Positions 43,444 to 52,039 of a stretch of 64,000 nt of DNA are shown here, piece by piece (positions within the stretch are counted from its first letter, which is position 1; each line of letters starts with the position of its first letter). Where the stretch lies: contig JBJMMD010000041.1 of the NCBI GenBank assembly GCA_045804965.1, positions 1 to 64,000 on the forward strand, in the 5' to 3' direction. The notes beneath the pieces were generated by a model. The model saw nothing but the letters and a program-made list of their open reading frames with translations. It had not been told where the DNA came from and did not search any database. A program made the translations under genes and the position numbers. This stretch comes from CAVTUU01 sp045804965 (lineage in GTDB: Bacteria > Chloroflexota > Chloroflexia > Thermomicrobiales > UBA6265).

Positions 43444-43865
43444 GTGAGATAAGTTGTGGCGACCGAGTATTTGACGTTGGATGGCGTGTTCGAAGAGCCG
43501 GGCAATTGATCGTTTCCGTTGTGGGGCGATGAAGCCGCAACGTTCAAGTTCGACGAGCTCGTGGCAAGCGACGTGTTGCTGCTCCGGCGGGTCACCTACG
43601 AGGGCTCTGCCACCGCTTGGCCGGCGATAGAGGATGAGGCCGGCGACTTACTCGCCGCCAGCAGCGCCCAACTTGTGGAGGCGCTGCAACACGACAGCCC
43701 GATCGACGAATTTCAATTCATGTTCCATCCGATCATTCTCGGTAGTGGAAGCGACGCTTCCGCGAAGGCAGTGAACGTCAGGTCTTGCATCTCGCTGATA
43801 CGTAGACCTTCGATTCGGGAGTCACGGTGCTTACGTTCGAGCCAGTGCTTTCTGATGAGAGAGGC
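43444..43865 (+). pseudogene. Decayed DHFR/RibD-C-family gene
   Basis: The frame from GTG 43444 reads like MRKLVVATEYLTLDGVFEEPGxWSFPxWGDEA of intact relatives, but codon 3 is TAA (43450-43452) and the codon after GN is TGA (43507-43509), where a tryptophan is expected. Beyond AWPAIEDEAGD about 50 residues of the middle are missing before LAASSAQLVEALQHDSPIDEFQFMFHPIILGSG. The C-terminal block DSGVTVLTFEPVLSDE is in another frame (from about 43805). Two stops, one deletion and one frameshift make it a clear pseudogene. An intact family member follows at 43929. Confidence 0.85.
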
Positions 43866-43928
43866 AGAGGTGAGCGAGCGCCGATTCGACGCAGTGGGCA
43901 GCGTCAACGCAAACAAATTGGGAGAGGC

Positions 43929-44495
43929 ATGCGCAAAATTATCTATTCCATGAACATGACGCTCGATGGCTACTATGCGGGTCCGAACGGCGAACTAGAC
44001 TGGGTAATCGCCGACGATGAGCTCCACGACTTCTCCACCGAATTGCTCAGTGAGGTCGAAGCCATTTGCTTCGGTCGGGTGACGTACGAGCTTTTGGCAG
44101 CATTTTGGCCAACCGCACCGTTGCTGGAGAACTTGCCTAAAAGCGAGCTCGATTTCGCCCATGCGATCAATCGCATTCCGAAGTTCGTCTGTTCGAAGAT
44201 GCTGAGGCGTGTGGACTGGGAGAATACGACGCTCCTGAATGAGGACATCGTCAATGTCATTTCGCGCATGAAACAAGAACCGGATGGGACTTTGGGAATC
44301 GGGGGAGGAGCCGGCATCCTGGCGGCGCTGATGCAACGCGATCTGATCGACGAATATCGGTTCATGTACACGCCCGTCGTCCTCGGCAACGGTAAGCCGC
44401 TCTTCACCACTGGCATCGAACCGAAGCGGTTACGCCTGGTTTCGACAAGAGTTTTCAATTCGGGTGTTATTGTGCACAACTACGAACAGACATGA
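43929..44495 (+). CDS. Dihydrofolate-reductase-like (RibD C-terminal fold) protein
   Basis: A 188-residue protein: MRKIIYSMNMTLDGYYAGPNGELDW start, CFGRVTYELLAAFWPTAP, then the loop TLGIGGGAGILAALMQRDLIDEYRFMYTPVVLGNGKPLF, and the end FNSGVIVHNYEQ. This is the DHFR-family/RibD-C fold, with predicted NADPH binding at the GGGAG loop. Substrate unknown; the family is common beside YCII genes. The frame extends upstream through the decayed neighbour, but ATG 43929 with GGGAGAGG upstream starts the conserved part. Confidence 0.88.
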   Translation: MRKIIYSMNMTLDGYYAGPNGELDWVIADDELHDFSTELLSEVEAICFGRVTYELLAAFWPTAPLLENLPKSELDFAHAINRIPKFVCSKMLRRVDWENTTLLNEDIVNVISRMKQEPDGTLGIGGGAGILAALMQRDLIDEYRFMYTPVVLGNGKPLFTTGIEPKRLRLVSTRVFNSGVIVHNYEQT

Positions 44496-44531
44496 TCGCA
44501 TGAACCGGCCACGACTGAGAGGCGACGCGCC

Positions 44532-45041
44532 ATGGCTAGGAATTCTCCACTGACCGAGCTTGCGCCGCGGTTCAGCAGCGAAGGCGCCAAGCCCACATCG
44601 TGGGCAGAGGCGATTGCGATGCTCAACACGGCGGACATTTATTGGCTGTCAACTGTGCGGCCGGACGGGCGACCGCACGTCACGTCGTTGTTCGCGGGGT
44701 GGTTGGATAACGCACTGTATTTTTGTACCGGCGCTGATGAACGCAAAGCGAAGAACCTTGCGGCGAACCCCCATTGCGTGATGACGACCGGCTGCAATGT
44801 CATCAGCGATAGTCTCGATATCGTCATTGAGGGCGACGCCGTGCGTGTCATCGACGAATCGACGCTTCAGCGCGTCGCCGAACTCTACGCGACGAAATAT
44901 GACTGGCAATTGACTTTCCGCGACGGCGCACTGATCGGCGAAGGCGGCAATGTCGCGGACGTCTACAAGATTTCGCCTACAACTGCGTTCGGTTTCCGCA
45001 AGGGAGAGTCGTTCTGCCAAACACGCTGGCGCTTCCAATAA
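44532..45041 (+). CDS. Pyridoxamine 5'-phosphate-oxidase-like flavoprotein
   Basis: A 169-residue split-barrel protein of the PNPOx-like family. It shows YWLSTVRPDGRPHVTSLFAGWLDNALYFCTGADERKAKNLAANPHCVMTTG, the usual FMN-binding barrel strands. The end, TTAFGFRKGESFCQTRWRFQ, is also typical. It is not classical PdxH. It may bind FMN, F420 or haem; the substrate is unknown. It is 36 bases downstream of the DHFR-like gene, so possibly in the same operon. Confidence 0.87.
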   Translation: MARNSPLTELAPRFSSEGAKPTSWAEAIAMLNTADIYWLSTVRPDGRPHVTSLFAGWLDNALYFCTGADERKAKNLAANPHCVMTTGCNVISDSLDIVIEGDAVRVIDESTLQRVAELYATKYDWQLTFRDGALIGEGGNVADVYKISPTTAFGFRKGESFCQTRWRFQ

Positions 45042-45082
45042 TTGTCTGTGATGCGCCGATGTTTGAAAGGAATTGAAGCACC

Positions 45083-46291
45083 GTGAGTTCCTGCGGACTG
45101 TCTAAACTACGACTAGATCGCATGCACGACGTGATGGCCGGCTATGTTGCGCGCGATGCCGCTCCAGGTATCGTGACCCTGGTGAGTCGCCGGGGAAAGA
45201 CATTTGTCGATGCGGTCGGCACAACGACGACTGGCGGTAGCAAACCGATCCGGCGTGACACGATCTTTCGCATCACATCACTCACCAAGCCGATCGTCGC
45301 CGCGGCAACGATGATCCTCGTGGAAGAGTGTAAGGTCCGACTAAATGAGCCGGTCGACCGGCTCTTGCCCGAGCTTGCCAATCGTAAGGTGCTCAAGCGG
45401 CTCAACGGTCCACTCGACGACACCGTGCCTGCCGAACGACCGCTGACCGTTCGCGATCTGTTGACATTTCGCTTGGGTTTCGGACTCGTATTTGAGTCGC
45501 CGGATACCTATCCAATCCTCAAAGCTTTGATCGAGTTGGAAATCGGACTCGGAGTGCCGGCTCCAGCGACGCCGCCTGCGCCCGATGAATGGATCCGCCG
45601 ATTGGGGACGCTGCCGCTCATGTACCAGCCGGGCGAAAAGTGGCTATATGACACCGGGTCCGATGTTTTGGGGGTGCTGATTGCGCGCGCTTCGGGGCAG
45701 CCGCTGGAAACGTTTCTGCGCGAGCGACTGTTCGAACCTCTGGGTATGAACGACACCAGCTTCAGCGTGCCGGCGGAGAAGCTCGACCGATTCACGCCGC
45801 AGTACATCATCAACTACATGACGGGCGAGCGGGAGCAGTATGATGCGACCGAGGGAGGCCAATGGAGCGCCCCGCCAACGTTTCCATCTGGCGCCAATGG
45901 TCTCGTTTCCACCATTGACGACTATCTGGCCTTTGGGCAGATGATGCTCAACAAAGGCGAGCATGGAAATACCCGCATCCTGTCACGGCCCTCGGTCGAA
46001 CTGATGACCACCGACCAGCTCACGCCCGCGCAGAAAGCCGTGTCCGGCATGGAACCTGGCTACTTCGACAGCCATGGCTGGGGATTCGGGGTGGCGATCA
46101 CCACACGGCGCGACGAGCTGTCGGCGATCGGCCGATTCGGTTGGGATGGCGGTTTTGGTTCGACTTGGTACGCGGATCCTAAAGAGGAACTAGTCGGCAT
46201 TATGATGACCCAGATGGCTTTGACATCCGGGAGCCCGCCAGAACACTTCCTCGATTTCTGGACCTTGGCGTATGCCGCGATCGAGGATTGA
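45083..46291 (+). CDS. Serine beta-lactamase-fold hydrolase (class C-like esterase)
   Basis: A 402-residue protein of the penicillin-binding/class C beta-lactamase superfamily. The SxxK motif is S66-L-T-K69 in RITSLTKPI; the second motif reads YDTGSDVLGV in place of YxN; the third region is HGWGFGVA with GRFGWDGGFGSTW. No signal peptide, so it is likely a cytosolic esterase (EstB-like) or a peptidase, not a resistance lactamase. It begins with GTG 45083; AAGGA lies 12 bases upstream. The last plus-strand gene of this cluster; the stop is 20 bases from the convergent epimerase-like gene. Confidence 0.88.
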   Translation: MSSCGLSKLRLDRMHDVMAGYVARDAAPGIVTLVSRRGKTFVDAVGTTTTGGSKPIRRDTIFRITSLTKPIVAAATMILVEECKVRLNEPVDRLLPELANRKVLKRLNGPLDDTVPAERPLTVRDLLTFRLGFGLVFESPDTYPILKALIELEIGLGVPAPATPPAPDEWIRRLGTLPLMYQPGEKWLYDTGSDVLGVLIARASGQPLETFLRERLFEPLGMNDTSFSVPAEKLDRFTPQYIINYMTGEREQYDATEGGQWSAPPTFPSGANGLVSTIDDYLAFGQMMLNKGEHGNTRILSRPSVELMTTDQLTPAQKAVSGMEPGYFDSHGWGFGVAITTRRDELSAIGRFGWDGGFGSTWYADPKEELVGIMMTQMALTSGSPPEHFLDFWTLAYAAIED

Positions 46292-46311
46292 AGCAGCGCG
46301 AGTCACGGAAC

Positions 46312-47397
46312 TTACGACGTCTTGACAGTGACCGAGCCGTCGAGGTCGATGCGCTCAACGCCAGCGCTCGTCTCGTAGAACACCGCGCGGAGCTCGGCTT
46401 CGGTGGCTTCACCGGGCGCGAGCGTGCGGTGAGTGCCGGTTGATTCGATGACGTTGGTGAGTCCGTGGGCGGGGATGCTCGTAAACGGCTCGATGGCCAT
46501 CACATAGGCGCTTTGGTACCACGGGTATCCGGGCGAGGCATTCATTTCCTGCCAGAACCAGGCGTGAGGAAACGCGGCCGTGCGCCAAACGAGCCCGACA
46601 CCAAATCCGAGCGCCGTGTTTGTAAGACCGTACCATGCGGTTTCGCCATCGAAATTACCGAGATAGGCCATCGCCGCGCGCTTCTCGTTTGAACTTGGCA
46701 CCTTCGACATATCGGTCTCAATGCCATCTTTCTTGCCGATAGGCCAAGAAAAGCGTCCGCCTGGCGTCAGTGGATTGCCCGGCGCATCGGACCCCTCGTC
46801 GGCACGGATCGTTCGCGCGTTCGTGTCGATCCGGCACGAAGCGTCGAGAAACGGGGCGCCGAACGCAGGATGATGACCCCACATGTAGTCGGTCGGCTCG
46901 CCGCCTTCATTGATGATCCGTTCGTGGAGGTGCAGCACGGCCGCACCGGACGAAATGCGCATCGTTCGTTCGAGCCGCAGTGGACTGCGGGCAAGGCGAA
47001 CGGCCAAGCTCACTTCCACAGAATCGCCCGAGTATTGGGTGATTTCGGCTTCCCAGCCCATTGCCGACGCTTCGCCATGAAAATTCAACTCGACGCCCTT
47101 GTACTGACACGCATCGCCGCCGCTCGGGAAGATCTCCTGCCAGCCGCCTTCGTAGTTTTCGGTCCAGGCGACGTGGGAATTGGCTGCCGTGGCAAAACCG
47201 GCGTCGAGGCAACGCAGCCCCCACGGGCTCTTCCAAAGCACATCGATGTCTTTGGGCTTGAAGGTCAGTTGATAGATGTCGGCGCCCTTGTCAGGCAGCA
47301 CGCAAACGAAGAGCGACTCATTTTCGAGATTGATGGCACGAAAGCCAGGCCCGATTGTGGTTTCGGTCACCCGGCAGGTTCCGGATCGGTCGCTCAC
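46312..47397 (-). CDS. Aldose 1-epimerase-like protein
   Basis: A 361-residue protein of the galactose-mutarotase fold. Blocks are FVCVLPDKGADIYQL, WKSPWGLR, WQEIFPSGGDACQYKGVELNFHGEA (histidine), YMWGHHPAFG (histidine pair) and WFWQEMNASPGYPW. It probably interconverts sugar anomers or binds a sugar. It is the last of a three-gene minus-strand operon with an Ldh-family dehydrogenase and a HpcH/HpaI aldolase, suggesting sugar or sugar-acid breakdown. Intact, unlike the DUF4432 remnant at 8829. Confidence 0.83.
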   Translation of the reverse strand: MSDRSGTCRVTETTIGPGFRAINLENESLFVCVLPDKGADIYQLTFKPKDIDVLWKSPWGLRCLDAGFATAANSHVAWTENYEGGWQEIFPSGGDACQYKGVELNFHGEASAMGWEAEITQYSGDSVEVSLAVRLARSPLRLERTMRISSGAAVLHLHERIINEGGEPTDYMWGHHPAFGAPFLDASCRIDTNARTIRADEGSDAPGNPLTPGGRFSWPIGKKDGIETDMSKVPSSNEKRAAMAYLGNFDGETAWYGLTNTALGFGVGLVWRTAAFPHAWFWQEMNASPGYPWYQSAYVMAIEPFTSIPAHGLTNVIESTGTHRTLAPGEATEAELRAVFYETSAGVERIDLDGSVTVKTS

Positions 47398-47431
47398 CCC
47401 TTCCTCCTCGCCATAGTTGTGGATAATTCGA

Positions 47432-48190
47432 TCAGCCCTTCAGCAGAAGGTCGACGCCCGCGCTGGCGCCGGCCAACATGAAGCCGATGTCGCTGCCGGC
47501 CGTGAGGAAGCGGAATCCTCGCTCGGCGTACGCCTTGGCCTGTGCGGGTCCATCTGCGGCATAACCCGCAATCTTGCCCGTGTTCCGGCAGGCTTCGAGG
47601 ACCTGGTCGACCGCCTTGAGCACGCGTTCGTCTTCACTTCGATGTCGGGGGTGAAGACCCATCGACAGTGAGAGATCGGATGGACCGATCCAGCAACCAT
47701 CGACGCCGGGGGTTGCCATGATTGCCTCGGCGTTCTCGACCGCGGTCACGCTCTCGATCTGGACCGCCACGAAGAGCTGATCGTTGATCCACTCGGAATA
47801 GTCATCGCCATAGCGGTCGGCGCGGCCCCAGCCCCACGAGCGGATCCCGGTCGGGGGAAAGCGACACGCATCGGCGGCAGCTTTCGCATCCGCTACGGTG
47901 TGGACCATTGGCACGACGATGCCCATGGCGCCTTCGTCGAGCATGCGCCCGATCATCGTGTAGTCATTGCGGGCAACCCTGGGAATCGGCACGGCGTGTG
48001 TCGTTGCCATCGCCATCAGCGACGCGATCGTCGATTCGGGACCGAACGAACCATGCTGATTGTCCAGCAAGATGAAGTCGATCCCGCTTTCCGCGAGCGA
48101 CTCGGCGGCGATTGGCGAGCCGAGCCCGAGGCCGTACCCGTAGGCAGGCTTCCCGGCGAGCATTTTTTGTTTCGCGGCATTGACTCTCAC
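47432..48190 (-). CDS. HpcH/HpaI-family aldolase
   Basis: A 252-residue class II (metal-dependent) aldolase: FILLDNQHGSFG, PIPRVARNDYTMIGRMLDEGAMGIVVPMV, CRFPPTGIRSWGWGRADRYG, VAVQIESVTAVENAEAIMATPGVDGCWIGPSDLSLSMG, all in order. It would cleave a 2-keto-3-deoxy or 4-hydroxy-2-oxo acid to pyruvate and an aldehyde. GTG 48190 overlaps the stop of the upstream dehydrogenase gene by 4 bases, giving translational coupling; longer frames would run through that gene. The active-site loop ends are normal. Confidence 0.92.
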   Translation of the reverse strand: MRVNAAKQKMLAGKPAYGYGLGLGSPIAAESLAESGIDFILLDNQHGSFGPESTIASLMAMATTHAVPIPRVARNDYTMIGRMLDEGAMGIVVPMVHTVADAKAAADACRFPPTGIRSWGWGRADRYGDDYSEWINDQLFVAVQIESVTAVENAEAIMATPGVDGCWIGPSDLSLSMGLHPRHRSEDERVLKAVDQVLEACRNTGKIAGYAADGPAQAKAYAERGFRFLTAGSDIGFMLAGASAGVDLLLKG

Positions 48191-49239
48191 TTGCGCTCGA
48201 CACCCTTTCCAACCGACTCCAGCGAGACCCCAAGTTCTCCAGCCGCGGCCTGCAAGTTCTCCCAAATAGCATCGGGAATCGGTATGCCTTCGACGGACCG
48301 CCGCCGAGCATTCGTCAATTCTGGTTCACCCGGCAGCAGCACTTCCTCGAAGCCGGAAGCGGGCGCCGAATCCTTGATCGCCTGACATTGGGCCTCGGTC
48401 GCTGCGACGAATTGCACGAGCGGGACGAAGGGTTCGAGGTTAATCGCGATGATGAACGGACCGTTGACGCCGCGAGGACCGTCCATCCCGGATGGATCCA
48501 ACCCGGCGATGCCCCGGCCGATCAATTGCGCGAGCAGGCTCATGCCTGAGCCTTTGTGTCCGCCAAAGGTGAGCAGCGCGCCGCCGTCGTAGAAATCGTT
48601 GGGGTCGACCGAAGGAATGCCTTCGCTGGTGACGACGGCGCCCGGCGCGATCGGTTCTCCCTGCGCACGAGCGACCTGCAGCTTGCCCTCGGCGAGCGTG
48701 GAGGTCGCGACGTCGAGGCAGACCGGTTCGTTGCCGTCCGCGCGCGGAGCCGCCCAGGCGATGGGATTTGTGCCGAAGATGCGCTGGCGGCTGCCATACG
48801 GGGCGACCGCGGGCGCGGCGTTCGCCATTGCGATCCCGATCATCCCGGCTCGGGCAACAGACTCGACATAAGGCGCAACTCTCCCGATATGGAAACTGTG
48901 GCGGACCGCCGCGGCGGCGATGCCGTACTCGGCGGCGAGTTTGGTCGCCGTCTTCGTCGCCAGCCACATCGCCGTCTGGCCCCAGCCGTGGTTCGCGTCG
49001 ATGACCGCAGTCGCGTTGGATTGGGAAACAATGCATGGTTCGGCGGATGGATTGACGCGCCCGTTGACGACGGAGCGCAGGTAAAACGGGAGACGGAGAA
49101 TGCCGTGGGAGTCATGACCGGCGAGATTGGCATCGATCAGCGAGTCGCCAATCAGCTTGGCGTTCGCTGGCGGCGTGCCGGCGGCTTCAAGCAAATCGCT
49201 GGCGATCTGCCGCAGCCGACCAGCATCGATGACGTGCAT
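48187..49239 (-). CDS. Ldh/YlbC-family (malate/L-sulfolactate dehydrogenase type) oxidoreductase
   Basis: A 350-residue NAD(P)-dependent dehydrogenase of the malate/L-lactate dehydrogenase family without a classical Rossmann motif. Characteristic parts are LAGHDSHGILRLPFY (catalytic histidine), DANHGWGQTAMWLA, VRHSFHIGRVAPYVESVARAGMIGIAMANA, PYGSRQRIFGTNPIAWAAP, DVATSTLAEGKLQVAR and GGHKGSGMSLLAQLIG. It oxidises a 2-hydroxy acid to a 2-keto acid, feeding the coupled aldolase. ATG 49239 begins the conserved part and has GGAG upstream; the frame extends further but has no support. Confidence 0.93.
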   Translation of the reverse strand: MHVIDAGRLRQIASDLLEAAGTPPANAKLIGDSLIDANLAGHDSHGILRLPFYLRSVVNGRVNPSAEPCIVSQSNATAVIDANHGWGQTAMWLATKTATKLAAEYGIAAAAVRHSFHIGRVAPYVESVARAGMIGIAMANAAPAVAPYGSRQRIFGTNPIAWAAPRADGNEPVCLDVATSTLAEGKLQVARAQGEPIAPGAVVTSEGIPSVDPNDFYDGGALLTFGGHKGSGMSLLAQLIGRGIAGLDPSGMDGPRGVNGPFIIAINLEPFVPLVQFVAATEAQCQAIKDSAPASGFEEVLLPGEPELTNARRRSVEGIPIPDAIWENLQAAAGELGVSLESVGKGVERK

Positions 49240-49439
49240 GGGGGCTTGTAACTCCTGGTCGCCGTGATTAGATCGGTTTGCGCCAGGCATCATCGCCTGT
49301 CTTGGAGAATTGTCAATGGCGCGTCCTAGCCCCATACCAACGCGGATGATAGACTGCTTTACCAATATCGAGGATGAGCGTTCATCTTGACATGTAGGTC
49401 GTTGCGCAGCTGTCGATGTGAAGGGGTTTTGGAAGTCGA

Positions 49440-49814
49440 ATGGGCAGTGAGGCACTTGCCGCGAGAGACCGAATAGGCGCGCGCACGCCGATGCGCTGTC
49501 CGATTTGCGACATTCAACTTGAGCAGGTTCTGATTCGCGATCTCGGCGGTATAACCGCCGATCTCGTCTGGCAGCTTCATGCCGGTCTCTGCCCCCACCA
49601 TGGCTGGTTTCAAACGGAAGTCATCTCGCGACCGCCGCGCGAGATCTTCGCGGTTGATCGACCCTTCGGCGTTGCTCGCCGGGTGGAGATTGACGGGGTC
49701 GAATATTTTAGCTTTCCTACGGTTTGGAACGACCAACCCGATGCGGTCAAGCGCCTGCGCGTCGATCCATTTGACGGACGGTATTGGCGGCCCCGCCGGT
49801 TGGCGAAGCCATAG
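49440..49814 (+). CDS. Small zinc-binding-like protein, unknown
   Basis: A 124-residue protein with a CPICD motif near residue 19 and LCPHHGWF near 50, enough for a metal-binding knuckle. The rest is VEIDGVEYFSFPTVWNDQPDAVKRLRVDPFDGRYWRPRR. No family is recognised. It is divergent to the Ldh operon and 67 bases upstream of the AI-2E family transporter gene. Start 49440 has GGAAG upstream; ATG 49491 is the alternative. Function unknown. Confidence 0.6.
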   Translation: MGSEALAARDRIGARTPMRCPICDIQLEQVLIRDLGGITADLVWQLHAGLCPHHGWFQTEVISRPPREIFAVDRPFGVARRVEIDGVEYFSFPTVWNDQPDAVKRLRVDPFDGRYWRPRRLAKP

Positions 49815-49881
49815 GGCCCCGCTCAGCCGCGCCTGCGTTTCCTGCCTATGACCGACCGCGTCCGTAGAGAAAGACGACGCA

Positions 49882-51222
49882 ATGCCGGCCCTCCCTCCCA
49901 TGAGTAGTCACGAGACTCCACCTATCGGCATCCCGACACCGCCCGTGCCAGAACGGCGCTCGGGACTGACACCGGTCACGCTTTTTCTCGTCCTCTTGAT
50001 CGCCTATCTCGTGGTCAAGGTTCAGCTCGTCCTCGTGTTGATCCTCTTGGCGATTCTCTTCGCGACGATCATCGAGCGCCCGGTGGCCGCGCTCGAACGA
50101 AGACATCTGCCCCGGTCGCTCTCGATTCTGACTGTTTACGTCGCGATTTTGGGCATTTTCGTGCTGCTCTCGCTCATTCTCATTCCGGTCATCCGCGAGG
50201 AGGCAGATTCGTTCCAACAAGATGCGCCAGCGCAGCTTGGGCAGTTGCGTTCCCATTGGCAGCACAGTAGCAATCCGCTGCTCAATGGACCCGGCTCGGA
50301 TCTCTTGGGCAGGGCGGTCAAGGCGATCGAAGATCCACCGTCGCCCGCGCAAGACACGGCAATGAATGTCCTCATCAAAGTCGGCGGCGGCATAGTCGGC
50401 CTGTTGACTGCGCTGATCATCGCCTTCTATTACCTGATGGAAAAAGCGCTGCTGAGGCGGCTTGTCTTACAACAATTGCCGTCTGGCAGTAGACAGCGTG
50501 TGGCCCGGGTTTGGGATGACGTCGAAGCACAAGTAGGACGATGGCTGCGAGGACAACTTACCCTGATGCTCATCATCGGCGTCACCTCGACAATCGGCTA
50601 CGGCCTGATGGGGATCCGATTCTGGCCCCTGCTCGGTCTCGTCGCCGGTATTACCGAGGGACTTCCGATTGTCGGTCCTTGGTTGGGCGGCATACCCGCG
50701 GTCACCATTGCGCTCACGCAGTCGTGGGAAAAAGCGTTGATGGTTACCGTCTTCGTTGTCGCCTTGCAGCTGACTGAGAACGCGATTCTGGTCCCGCGGG
50801 TGATGCGCGGTGCGGTCGGGCTGACTCCGCTGACGGTCTTCATTGCCATTCTCGCAGGCACCCAATTCATGAATGTGGTGGGCGCGTTGTTGGCGATCCC
50901 GATCGCCGCCGCGGTCCAAGTGATCGTGACCGACTACCTGAAAACCCGGCGAGAAGCGCGCAAGGCAACGGATATGCCATTGCCCGGATGGCGGTGGATG
51001 CGGGGGCACTTAACAACGCAAGGAGTTCCAGAGGAACCTCCGGTTCACCACGACGTGCCGGAGGCGGCGGGCTCGCCCATTGTGGCAACAGAGCCACCCG
51101 GGTGGACGAGCCACTTGCTGGCAAAGGTTTCCGGTCACGGCCCAGAAGGACAACCGAACCGCCATGAAACATCCGGAAACGATCCATCAAACGGCTCCAA
51201 CGGCGGCACGCCATCAGCCTGA
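49882..51222 (+). CDS. AI-2E family (PerM-like) membrane transporter
   Basis: A 446-residue membrane protein with about eight helices in the TqsA/PerM order: an N-terminal helix pair, LSILTVYVAILGIFVLLSLILIPVI, a long soluble loop, LLTALIIAFYYLMEKAL, LTLMLIIGVTSTIGYGLMGIRFWPLLGLVAGITEGLPIVGPWLGGIPAV, and LTPLTVFIAILAGTQFMNVVGALLAIPIAAAVQVIV. The C-terminal 85 residues are hydrophilic and unusual in length. The family exports autoinducer-2 or ions; the role is unknown here. Its stop codon lies in the left arm of a 13-bp hairpin. Confidence 0.9.
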   Translation: MPALPPMSSHETPPIGIPTPPVPERRSGLTPVTLFLVLLIAYLVVKVQLVLVLILLAILFATIIERPVAALERRHLPRSLSILTVYVAILGIFVLLSLILIPVIREEADSFQQDAPAQLGQLRSHWQHSSNPLLNGPGSDLLGRAVKAIEDPPSPAQDTAMNVLIKVGGGIVGLLTALIIAFYYLMEKALLRRLVLQQLPSGSRQRVARVWDDVEAQVGRWLRGQLTLMLIIGVTSTIGYGLMGIRFWPLLGLVAGITEGLPIVGPWLGGIPAVTIALTQSWEKALMVTVFVVALQLTENAILVPRVMRGAVGLTPLTVFIAILAGTQFMNVVGALLAIPIAAAVQVIVTDYLKTRREARKATDMPLPGWRWMRGHLTTQGVPEEPPVHHDVPEAAGSPIVATEPPGWTSHLLAKVSGHGPEGQPNRHETSGNDPSNGSNGGTPSA

Positions 51223-51243
51223 ACGAAAGAGTTCAGGCTGATG
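51212..51243 (+). terminator. 13-bp hairpin overlapping the stop of the AI-2E transporter gene
   Basis: CATCAGCCTGAAC (51212-51224) pairs perfectly with GTTCAGGCTGATG (51231-51243), 6-base loop GAAAGA. The stop TGA (51220-51222) lies inside the left arm. Confidence 0.7.
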
Positions 51244-51665
51244 GCGCGGTGTTGGGTAGGAGCGGATGATTCCATCCTCATTCCGAGTTTGTCGAGGAAT
51301 GTGTCCTATCTCACTGCCAACGTGGGACAAGTTGATAGTTGAGCGGGAACGAACCAATGTTTTCGGCCACTCCGCTCGAGAATCAATTCCTGGGCTAAAC
51401 AACGGCAGACGGATAAATCCGACTAGAAGCGTTGTGCCGTCTCCTCCTCCGTAGCGGCGCACGGCTGTGCGCCTCGGATAGCCTCCGATAGTGTTCGCCA
51501 TAGGCACATGTTCTCCACAAGGGCGCACGCCGTGCGCCGCTACGAGATGGGTGCGGCTGGCCCAAGCCGCTTTGAGCCGACTTCAGGGATGAGACCGGGA
51601 AGTGATTCCCGGGCGGGGCGGCAGGTGCGCTCGAGCGGTGAACGAGCGGCGTCAACCCGGCTTCA
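51244..51665. other. Intergenic stretch with REP-like element
   Basis: Between the AI-2E transporter and a small possible gene. It carries the REP-like element at 51451-51543 and otherwise has scattered short frames with no support. Confidence 0.45.
51451..51543. repeat. REP/BIME-like element with 15-bp inverted ends
   Basis: GTAGCGGCGCACGGC (51451-51465) and its exact complement GCCGTGCGCCGCTAC (51529-51543) bound a 93-base unit. Each end also folds by itself: GGCGCAC-GGCT-GTGCGCC on the left and GGCGCAC-GCC-GTGCGCC on the right. This is the paired, inverted arrangement known from BIMEs. A related single unit lies at 56543-56559. Confidence 0.75.
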
Positions 51666-51875
51666 CTAGCGCGATCCACCGGCGGCCGAAAGTGGCGTCA
51701 GAAGTGAACTGCCCTGAATGCGTTCGCCGGCTGCGATCAGCCAGCGGCCGAACCAGCGGCGCAGAGATCGCGCGGAATTGTATGAACACTGGCAATCACT
51801 ATTGCCGGCTGCTCGGTTCTGGCGTTCGCGGATATACGTGTCGTTCAGTTCGGCAATGATCGAGCGTTGTTCCAT
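51666..51875 (-). CDS. Possible small protein of 69 residues
   Basis: It begins MEQRSIIAELNDTYIRERQNRAAG and holds SLRRWFGRWLIAAGERI, a short amphipathic helix seen in many small proteins that go with regulators. It lies 165 bases downstream of the LuxR-type regulator gene, both on the minus strand. A weak ribosome site (AAAGG) precedes the ATG at 51875. No family; the call is tentative. Confidence 0.45.
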   Translation of the reverse strand: MEQRSIIAELNDTYIRERQNRAAGNSDCQCSYNSARSLRRWFGRWLIAAGERIQGSSLLTPLSAAGGSR

Positions 51876-52039
51876 TCGATGGTGGCCTTTCGTGACTGAG
51901 TGTTGGCGATCCGGGTTCTTTCTTATCGAATCCAATACAATCATGTGCAGCGAACGCCGGACACGCCTCAGCCGATTTCGGTATTTTTGAACACCGAGTC
52001 TCAGGAACAGTCTCAGTATTTTTCGGTATCTAGTAGGCG

